NCBI GenBank assembly: GCA_900708905.1
Contig: CAADRB010000028.1
Location: forward strand, 888,715 to 952,714
From: Hymenolepis diminuta
Lineage: Eukaryota; Platyhelminthes; Cestoda; Cyclophyllidea; Hymenolepididae
Length of the DNA: 64,000 bases
Reading direction: 5' to 3'
The translations under genes and the position numbers were made by a program. Positions 41,301 through 64,000 of the stretch are shown one piece after another. The notes beneath the pieces were generated by a model. That model did no database searches, was not told where the DNA came from, and was given only the letters and a program-made list of their open reading frames with translations. The number at the start of each line of letters is the position of its first letter. The stretch's first letter is position 1.

Positions 41301-43905
41301 ACAATGAAGGCCCATTACATTATACTGTAAGTCTGATTCGACTTTATGATTTTAATTAAACATTTACTTATCGTGTTAGAACGTTATTGTAAGATTTGTT
41401 TATAATTTTAATTCGCTTGTGGTTAATTACCTGTGAATTGATTTCTAATGACTTTAATTGTATGCAGTCCATTTTCTTTGTAATTCTGTGATTGCATCAA
41501 TTTAATATATGAAATAAATTCATCTGTTTATTCAGTTATTAACTATTCTTGATAACGTGAAAATTGTTGTGCAAATTTACTGTGTCAGTGGCGTAGCGAT
41601 TTACATGCCCGTCCACGAAGTCAGAGGTCCCGGGTTTGATGCCTGTCGGTACATACTCAGTGACCAGAATAGCCAACCGCGTTGGCAATAGCTGGCTAAT
41701 TGAGAAGGAATAGATTTCGAGTTTCTCATGAGGGAAGGCTCCATAATGCTATTCTCCTGACCAAGATGAGTGTTAAAAAAGGCTCCCCAACATGAGCTTT
41801 TGAGTTATAAGTTATAATACTAGAACTACTTGAAATATCGATTTAATGTTTTGTACTTGCTGAGAGGAGGAGGCGATTTAGAAACTGAATCTTGATATTG
41901 CCCCAGAATCTTGTTTATTGTTCTAATAAAACTGGCACAACATTTATTGATACTTATTCATTTAATTTTCTGTGTTTTTTAAGGTGTTTATTTATATCAT
42001 CACAAGGTTTTCTGATTTGGTTGAGTGTACTTCTCTTATTAAGTTTTTCAAGTGATAGATTTGGTCTCGATCTTAAAATGCCAAATCTTGAGAGTTAAAT
42101 TCTGGATGAGGCCTATATAGGCATTTGGAGCTGGTTCGGCATTATAGTGTCAATATAAATAATTGGTAGTCATGAATAAAAATCAATTTGACAAATGTAT
42201 TATTACGAGCTATTGCTGTAAAAATGCAAGTAGATGTACTTTTATCTAAACATGTAGTTTTGCTTTTGGCATTGTACAATTATCATACTCTAGCTGTTGG
42301 ATAGTTTTAGTATAAAATATTCGAATTATTTCATATAAATTATGAACTTTTTGCATTAGTCTAAACACTCACTTTTTAGTCTTGCTTAAAAGCATTTTCT
42401 GTGTCATCTACTACTTTTTATCGTAAATGTTTAGTACTCTTTAAATACTTCTCATGAAAAAACTCATAACAAGCGATGTTCATCCTGAGAATTTGTTAAA
42501 CGTATTTCTTTTAACAAAGTTGCTTAAGTGATAAACCTCGTTCTGACCTTATTCTGACATAACCTGAGGTTAACATTCTGATAGGTGCCGGTATCATCTT
42601 CCAAAAGTTGTGAAACTGGCCTGACCTCTGGCACCATTATCAATAATTGATGATTGTGATCAAAAATATTTGCATCACACATTTCTGTGTAATTTTTAGT
42701 AACGCTAGTATAGTAACCTCACGCTATTGCTATCATGTGCATTATATCAAAATTACCGGATTTAGTTTAGAGCTTGTTAAATCCTATAATCCGATTTTTT
42801 ACATGCTTTTTAGATATTCGTTATTTCAACCTTATCATGGACTAGACTAGCAGTTTTCATAGACCCATCTACTTTATGTTATCGTAAATAAGTCTGATAA
42901 AAGTAACTTCAAATAATTCACTTGATGAAAAGGGTAAAAGACACTAGCTATCTAGTTTTTCTTTAAACGATTCCAGTATGTAAAAATTTAGAGTATTACA
43001 GACAGTATGTATTGATAATAAAATTTATACACTGTTGCTGAATGAATTTTAAGGCGTTAAAGTATATGAGATTTCCTTTTTACCAAGACTGAGCCAGGTA
43101 TAAACAAGGGCTAGCAATGTCCGCTTTCCTCTGAAGCGGACATCACTGTTATACATCAGACCTGTGGACATAATATATTTACAAGGGTTTTGAGTTCCAC
43201 TTAATTGAGACATTCATATACAATCCCTATATGATTATCAGTGTTGGTCAATGTGGGAGAATGCTTTTAAATTGTCATTTATCAAGGCAGATGTGTAGAC
43301 AATCGCTGTCACTGACATCTAATTTATCTTGTTTCTGTTACACACACACACTGTGATTTTGAATGCACAATTTCTCTTCACAGCGTACATTACACAAACC
43401 ACAAACGACTTTCTCAGGCATCAAATCGTCCACGCTACTAAATTGCTTTCTCTCTCTTTGTTCTTAGATCAAAGAATCTTCGGGTGATACGACCTCTTGT
43501 CTATGTGCGCGAAAAGATGACCCGTGCTTTTGCTGAAATGGTAAGCGTGTTTATTTCAACTCGCTGTAACGATACTTTGAACCAAATCGAACTGGTCTTG
43601 TTTCATACCTTTCTTATTAGGCAGGTCTTCCTGTTATCCCGGAGAATTGTCCAGCCTGTTTTCAGATGCCGAAAGAACGAATGCGAATAAAGCGTATTTT
43701 GGGTGAATATGAGGTCGTATTTCCAAATCTCTACTCCAGTTTACAATCAGCGATGATGCCTCTAATTTCTAGAGATGAAGCACTTGGATTGTCTGGCTAT
43801 GAAGACGCTAAAAATGCAATTTCAGGGAATCCACAGATGCATTCTAATCCCAATGACAATTCCGAGAGCCTACCTTTTAGTTTTCCACGACCAAAGACCA
43901 AATAA
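32361..43905 (+). CDS. Fused cysteine desulfurase-like (class V aminotransferase) and TtcA-like PP-loop tRNA-thiolation protein, 14 exons
   Basis: Exons: 32361-32613, 32722-33119, 33188-33381, 33457-33643, 33717-33844, 35335-35649, 35776-35835, 38409-38676, 38746-39101, 39471-40063, 41033-41186, 41264-41326, 43468-43540, 43621-43905. They total 3327 nt (1108 aa plus stop), all with GT...AG introns and matching phases. The N-terminal half is a PLP-dependent class V fold: GSGCTGA phosphate loop, EHHSN histidine motif, WDYA aspartate, Schiff-base lysine in SMHK (K299), and a SufS-position cysteine in GCVCAGPY (C466). A Ser- and acid-rich linker spans roughly residues 650-790. The C-terminal half is a PP-loop ATPase of the TtcA group: SGGKDS (residues 854-859), cysteines 930, 934 and 937 (CSFC), a GQHLDD motif, the sequence VIRPLVYVRE, and cysteines 1024 and 1027 (ENCPAC). 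Inferred role: take sulfur from cysteine and transfer it to a tRNA base. The substrate is unproven. The start ATG has an in-frame TGA about 40 bases upstream. The gene is tail-to-tail with TPK and carries a dead mariner in intron 7. Two adjacent genes are unlikely, because exons 9 and 10 join in phase with no stop or new start. Confidence 0.9.
37063..38083 (+). mobile_element. Degenerate mariner (Tc1/mariner) transposase remnant in intron 7 of the fusion gene
   Basis: Fragments in successive frames line up along a whole mariner transposase. They include HIRHILLFGFHKGN near 37068, GDFSLKDEPRAG near 37215, a helix-turn-helix stretch with CTTRELSKTFNVSRH near 37300, FLDRVMT followed by DEKW near 37480-37520, NVKRKRQW near 37545, KGIVYYQL near 37630, a shifted HQ/DNARPH near 37778-37802, and PYSPDLVPTDFHLFRSLQNH near 37865. 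The frame ends with TAA at 38081-38083. I count frame changes near 37066, 37245, 37395, 37784 and 37975, plus a TGA at 37621 where mariners have Trp, so it cannot make an enzyme. The aspartates of the D,D34D triad remain readable as fragments. I could not find convincing terminal inverted repeats or a TA duplication, so the true ends are probably 50-150 bases further out. It lies in the same orientation as the host gene, inside a 2573-base intron. Confidence 0.93.
40205..40500 (+). repeat. Dispersed repeat copy 1 of an adjacent direct pair in intron 10 of the fusion gene
   Basis: This block and 40555-40840 share, in order, a TTTT(C/G)-rich lead, TTCATTTCGTTGAG or TTTTCGTTGAG, an ATGAAAGC...CAC segment, GGGTAG, CACGC, CTGTAT, a GACAAGAATATTTT or GTCAAGAATATTTT stretch, and an AATCGG core near the end. 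The pair sits head-to-tail about 350 bases apart, and a third copy is at about 2815-2965. No coding potential or terminal structure identifies the family. Confidence 0.5.
40555..40840 (+). repeat. Dispersed repeat copy 2 of an adjacent direct pair in intron 10 of the fusion gene
   Basis: Direct repeat of 40205-40500 (see that entry for shared blocks). This copy is the closer match to the block at 2815-2965: both contain TTTGATTTAGTTC followed by an ATTCATG- or CTTCATG-type word and a TTTCGTTGAG core. Its right edge is unclear. Confidence 0.5.
41584..41815 (+). mobile_element. tRNA-derived SINE-like element, copy 1, in intron 12 of the fusion gene
   Basis: The head resembles the pol III promoter of a tRNA: an A-box-like GTGGCGTAGCGATTTACATG from 41588 and a B-box-like GGGTTTGATGCC at 41632-41643, about 55 bases from the start of A to the end of B. 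The tail (GAATAGCCAACCGC, then a stretch with TTTCGAGTTTCTCATGAGGGA) matches, in the same order and spacing, the reverse complement of 14600-14765. Two diverged copies that share head and body are the main support. No clear target-site duplication is visible, and the 3' end is estimated from a short run after the AAAAAAGGCTCC segment. A functional tRNA is excluded because no acceptor stem pairs. Confidence 0.6.
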
Positions 43906-43946
43906 TTTGCCTTAATAATAATTTTCTTATTTCAGTTTATAGGCCC

Positions 43947-43952
43947 TTTATT
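43947..43952 (-). promoter_or_regulatory. Polyadenylation signal (AATAAA) for the TPK gene
   Basis: The minus strand reads AATAAA here, about 62 bases beyond the TPK stop codon. Cleavage 10-30 bases further on would put the TPK mRNA end near 43920-43937, just past the stop codon of the fusion gene on the other strand. For the plus-strand gene I see only weaker variants (AATAAT overlapping its stop codon), so its 3' UTR likely runs into TPK sequence. Confidence 0.55.
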
Positions 43953-44013
43953 CTACTTATAGTGCACGAGTAACTAAATAGATAGGGGAGGGTATAAATA
44001 CATAAGAAGATAA

Positions 44014-44887
44014 TTAGTAAGGTTCTGCGTTCTTTAGTACGTCAACAAGGGGATTGGAAACTGTCCATAGGAGGGGACCATCACAGTGAACTGTGACAAC
44101 GGGATCGATATTACGATTGGACGTTGAAACAAGACCTTCGAAGTCAAGCAAGTCAGCATGTAAGTTCCATCGCAGACCGATTGTTGTTGCTTTAACGGGT
44201 TTACCTATTGGAATTAGACCGCAGTACTGGTCGACGGGATAGGAGTCCATGATAATATTATTATCTCCCTATAGAAAAAATGTGACAAATATTCAAATTA
44301 CCGCTTCAAGCAGACAGGAGATGGAGGATTCAGTGACAAGGATGACAGGGAATTTGGAAAGATCTTTAGCAATATAGAGTGATTTTACAATTCCCATTTC
44401 ATGGTCACAGCGACCACCACTTCCGTAAAGACCAACTATGTAGTCTAATTCAAATTCGACACTTTCTAACATAAGCAAGATGGCTTTTGTAAAATCGGTT
44501 TCGTCTTGATCGGGAGTCTCTATTACTTGAACAGTTTTCTAGAGTATTGAAAAATCAACTACCTCAATCTTACCTTCTGTTCATAGAACTCTTTCACATC
44601 AGGTCGAATGGAATCAAAATCACCACTAACCATATCGGGAATATGCGAATCTTTGAATTGACTATCATAGATTTGGTTAGCAAATCCATCCACGAATATA
44701 GAAAATGAAGCTATATCAATGTGTACTTAAGCCACATGCTTACCTTTAGCAAACAGCGCCTTAAATAGCGGTGCCAATTGTTTCACTTCGGAATTAAGGC
44801 ATATAAGACCGATTTTAACGTCTGTAAATATTAAGAGCGCAAGAACAACTTACCAGGATCAATTAATGAGAAAGGTTTCACTATCAT
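44014..44887 (-). CDS. TPK1: Thiamin pyrophosphokinase, complete, 5 exons
   Basis: The enzyme transfers pyrophosphate from ATP to thiamin, making the cofactor thiamin diphosphate in the cytosol. Minus-strand exons in transcript order: 44887-44854, 44821-44744, 44710-44574, 44538-44302, 44268-44014. They total 741 nt (246 aa plus stop), close to the roughly 243 aa of human TPK1. Visible family motifs: [10 protein letters not shown] (residues 67-76), [12 protein letters not shown] (from residue 91), a glycine-rich [10 protein letters not shown], then [23 protein letters not shown] and a C-terminal [12 protein letters not shown]. Asp68, Asp70, Asp93, Asp95 and Asp98 sit where the Mg/diphosphate ligands are expected. 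One oddity: the usual ADGGAN motif reads VDGFAN (residues 44-49), with Phe for the second Gly. The reading frame stays open 5' of the chosen ATG up to an in-frame TGA, but has no other ATG. A minus-strand AATAAA lies about 62 bases past the stop. Confidence 0.95.
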
Positions 44888-47800
44888 GTCGACAACGGCA
44901 GTAGCGATACAACGACGGAATGCGGACTGACGGCACGAATGAGGTCAAAAGATGTATTTGCAAGTTTACCAATTTAAACTAATTAAAAATGACAAATCCT
45001 TAGTTAAAGTAAACTGTAGGACAAGTAAGTATGTATTTTAATTTATTTAAATATATATATACCAAATATTGAACATTTATTTACGTTTCATTCGTTGATC
45101 GAACATAAAATTATCAATGTCTAGTTTGAAATATGAGTTCGCAAAATTGATGTGTAATCTTTCCCCTTTTTAGTGATTATGGCCCTTATGACCAAATTTG
45201 ATTGTCCATAATGCTTGTCGGAAAAGTTAGTTTTGAATGCAGTTGATGGTCTTTTTTTCAAGGAAATGAAAATTTAATTATCTAAACTTTATATTGTTGT
45301 TAAAAGCTAGTTTAGAAGGTGAGTTATGTTAAAAAGATAAATCTTCATTTTTTAAACAGGTAAAATAAGTATATTCATACTTAAGTTCCATTTCATAAAC
45401 AATCAATTGGTGTCAATTTTCGCTGTATGAATTTAAATTGGACCGTAGAGATGCCTGAATCAGAGTGGCGATATCTGTATCAACCCATATACAAGGTGAA
45501 AAGAATCAAATGCGGAATGCGAGAAAGTAAATATTGGGGAAAAATCTAAAATCTAATCTTGAAAGTTGAACCACTTCAAATTTTCATTCACAGTCAATCC
45601 TATTATTGCAAGACACTTAGATGCTTCGTAAATTTTATATGTCTCAATTATCTCTATCTAAATTGTATTTCATCTGTGTTATGGTAGTACCATGAGAGGG
45701 ATAAAGAATGGCAAGTTGCTATAACTTCCACAGTGTAGGTGTAACACAATCAGGAGGTTAATGTCAAGATTGTAAACGGTCTTTTTTCATATATTAGCCA
45801 ATAAAATAACTATTTATTTTGTTCGATTAGCATTGCTCCCAGTTACGTTGCGGTTTAATGTTGATGCTATGGTATTTCTAGATCACGTGCATCATTTCTG
45901 TTGTGCTTGAAGGATTAATCCCTCCATATCTCCGACATGTCTATCTTACGTCATCGCCTATCACCAAAATTTAATTATCTCGTCCTCATAATGATGTGTG
46001 TAATTTTTAACCTTATTGTGACCCCAGGTTCTCTAGGATAAACATCGTATGTCCTCAAGTGGCCTATTTTATCAATCGGAGTAAGCTAACTAAGTGTACC
46101 TCGGACGATTTTTTCAGAGGCCTAGTTCACTCGGCGATGTTTCGGAACCATTTCTATTTATATTATCCCTTCCTTTTCCTACTACCGTCCCGTCCAATTA
46201 AAACTACACAAATAATCATGTCCTCACACGCGTCCGCATCCAAGGGACGAATATAAATTGCTTTTCAATATACACACACAGCACTCACAGACTTTCACTT
46301 GTCAGACACATCCTCCTTCGTTGCCTTCTAATCCCCTTTCTTCCTCAATTCTCTCGTACCATTTTGGAAGGCTCTATTGAGATTCCTTCGATACATCCTG
46401 GTCTAGTCAACTCTTGGTCTTCTGTTTCACCACTGCTGTTAACCTCTTAAACCCCAACAAGTTATGGAGGTTGAGACTGCGGTGTTAGCTAATTTTAACC
46501 CTATAGCTTGATAACTGCCTATATATTCCAGCAATGCTGCTATCTTGATCTGAATATCATCAGTCCTGCATTATTTACATCTGCCTCTATTATAGACCAC
46601 ACTTTCAATATCGTTCCTCCTAATGAGGACCCCTTACATTCTTCTTAATTCAACTTTACCCATACGTATATTAATATCCATTTATCTTCACTCGTAGTAG
46701 GATCATAATATAGTAAGTAGGTCTAGATTCATAGTTACATCCACCTTCAGTAAATCGAAAATAAATTATAAACAACAAAATTAGTGTAACAAAGCAGCAA
46801 TATTTTAATGAATAAATATATTTTTGTTTAACGAAATACAACTCACTGGGAGCATTTCGAATATCATTTTAAAGGTTACTGATATCTATCATTCTCTTTT
46901 CCATTGCGATCAAATGATTATACTATTTTAATGGTGAAATCGATCCGACAAATTTCCAAGTCACATCTTAACGCCACCATCTTTAGCGATCACAAATGAC
47001 AATTTTTAATTAATTTACAATAACAAGAAATATTCTTGCAAAATCAAATATCGTCCTAAGGTTTGACTGGAAAAATGGCCTTTTCCTAATAGGAAGATCA
47101 AGGTTTAAGTAAAACCACGGGTTTATAGGTTACAAGCAAGAAATTAGGGACAAAGAGAAATTAAGAAATAAGAACTGTAACTTCAAAGAATGATAAAATG
47201 AGCGCCAGTGCAAAGGTCGAAGGAATACATTTGTGATAAGGAGGCCGTATTACGGTATGGGGCTAACTGTTACTTGTCCCTTGTCTGATAAGCAACCGGT
47301 AAAAAAATCACCTAGCAGTTATTAATTGCAGACAGATGAGTCAATATGTGAGTTCGACAGAAGACAAACTGTTATTTTCATGTCCATCCTTAATTGTCCT
47401 CTTATTTTCCATAGAAACTTTATTCCAATATATTTACATTATGCTTGATTTTATTCCATTATTATAATCCATATTTAAATATTGCCATTCATTTATATTA
47501 TTATGTTATATTATTTAGCACAATAATCAGATACACATGAATTCTTCTTTTTGACTGTGAATGATTTCAAAATCCCAAATAACAAAATCCTTGCCTTTCA
47601 TTTATATAGAAGAAATAAGACTAGATCATCATTTTTGAAGTCATAATTTTCTTACACTAAAGATTGTGTTTGACCGACATTAAATTTTTAATGATTATCT
47701 GCGTAAAAATAATTTCAGTCTGAGCCCAGTATTTTTGGGGCTGCGATTGGCCTATATTTTCGTCGGTTACATACTCCAGGACTAACACATTTGAATTATT

Positions 47801-48574
47801 GAATTGTACAAATTTATTTGTATTTAGGATTATTTGTGGAGAGTAAAACAGCATTTGGATGAAAATTCATCGCTTTGCACTCCTACGTGTCGTGATGTGA
47901 ACAGGTTGGTATCCCGTATGACCACTATCCCAAGTAACTAGCCTAGTTATGACGTCCAATCAAGGCTAGAGAATATGTGAGAGGCGATTGGGCTGGTAAT
48001 CGGCGACGGGAGTGACCGAAAATAAAGTTTCTGGTATTTTTGTCAATTCATAGGACGGAATTATCTTAAATTCAAACAGTGTTGTGTAATGGCTTGGGCA
48101 TAGTATCAGCAGAATAAACAATGTTCCATGTTCTTAAAACCTTTATTTCCGTCAAAACCTCTCAGCAGATAAATCGATTATGGTAGAATTCTGAGCAATT
48201 TGCAAAAATTTAATTGCAAATATACGTGTGCAATACATAATACCAGATGTCCAAAAATAAAAATGATATTTCAAACATTTATTTCAGTAAAATGGTGTTG
48301 ATAGACTTGATAAATAATTTTAGCAACATTTTTGATAGATAAATGCTGATGTGCTCAATGATATCAGGTGTCAAGTTCTTTCAAAATAACACGTTGATAC
48401 TGTCAAACTCGTCATTATATTATTGTTCTAAGAATATATTTAATTTTTTTAGCCTGCTAATAATATAAAAAAGAATTTCTTTATTTCTATGAATGTTAGA
48501 CTATTATTCACATAGTTTATGTCGCTTTAGTCGCTGATGCACAATTTGACTGGCTTACATTAAATTACCGAAAT
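44888..48574. other. Intergenic region between the divergent TPK and dynein genes
   Basis: This 3.7 kb must hold the promoters of both genes, which are transcribed away from each other. It contains LTR-like copy B (45905-46465) and otherwise AT-rich DNA. No TATA box could be assigned confidently to either gene. Confidence 0.6.
45905..46465 (+). repeat. LTR-like dispersed repeat, copy B
   Basis: Second copy of the repeat at 8340-8860, in the same orientation, lying between the TPK and dynein genes. The TCACCAAAATTT anchor is at 45961 and the TATAAAT box at 46252-46258, 291 bases apart (271 in copy A). Copy B carries an extra CCGCATCCAAGGGACG-like segment just before the TATA box. The copies differ by many substitutions and small indels, so both are old. 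The edges are where similarity fades by eye. Confidence 0.6.
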
Positions 48575-63981
<15,407 letters not shown>

Positions 63982-64000
63982 GTGAGCTGAATCAATTCTG

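Overview
This is a piece of an animal nuclear genome. The coding exons are separated by GT...AG introns of about 65 bases to 2.8 kb, and the surrounding DNA is visibly AT-rich. All recognised genes use the standard code. The protein and intron style and the repeat content (a dead mariner, tRNA-derived SINE-like elements, a LINE reverse-transcriptase relic) suggest an invertebrate. I lean towards a parasitic flatworm, but nothing here proves it.

Layout. Positions 1-32360 contain no gene I can support. They hold AT-rich DNA, one LTR-like dispersed repeat (about 8340-8860), a minus-strand SINE-like copy (about 14600-14765), a minus-strand reverse-transcriptase relic (about 23400-24110) and a few blocks of unusual composition. 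Positions 32361-43905 (+) are a 14-exon gene whose spliced CDS is 3327 nt (1108 codons plus stop). It joins a class V (SufS/NifS-like) cysteine-desulfurase domain to a TtcA-like PP-loop tRNA-thiolation domain. A degenerate mariner lies in its seventh intron, a repeat pair in intron 10 and a SINE-like element in intron 12. Positions 44014-44887 (-) are a complete five-exon thiamin pyrophosphokinase gene (246 aa), tail-to-tail with the fusion gene and only 108 bases from it. A 3.7 kb intergenic stretch with a second LTR-like repeat follows. Positions 48575-63981 (+) are the first 21 exons (about 3424 codons) of the cytoplasmic dynein heavy chain. That gene runs off the right edge shortly after the first half of the microtubule-binding stalk begins.

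How they fit together. The dynein gene is a housekeeping motor gene. The most interesting object is the fusion gene. A cysteine desulfurase makes an enzyme-bound persulfide from cysteine, and TtcA-type enzymes use ATP and an Fe-S cluster to put sulfur on tRNA cytidine. In bacteria these are separate proteins, whereas here donor and acceptor would be one polypeptide. I derived exon boundaries by matching splice signals, reading phase and family conservation. All 14 exons of the fusion gene and all 5 of TPK join in frame to whole-codon lengths. The 21 dynein exons also join in frame.
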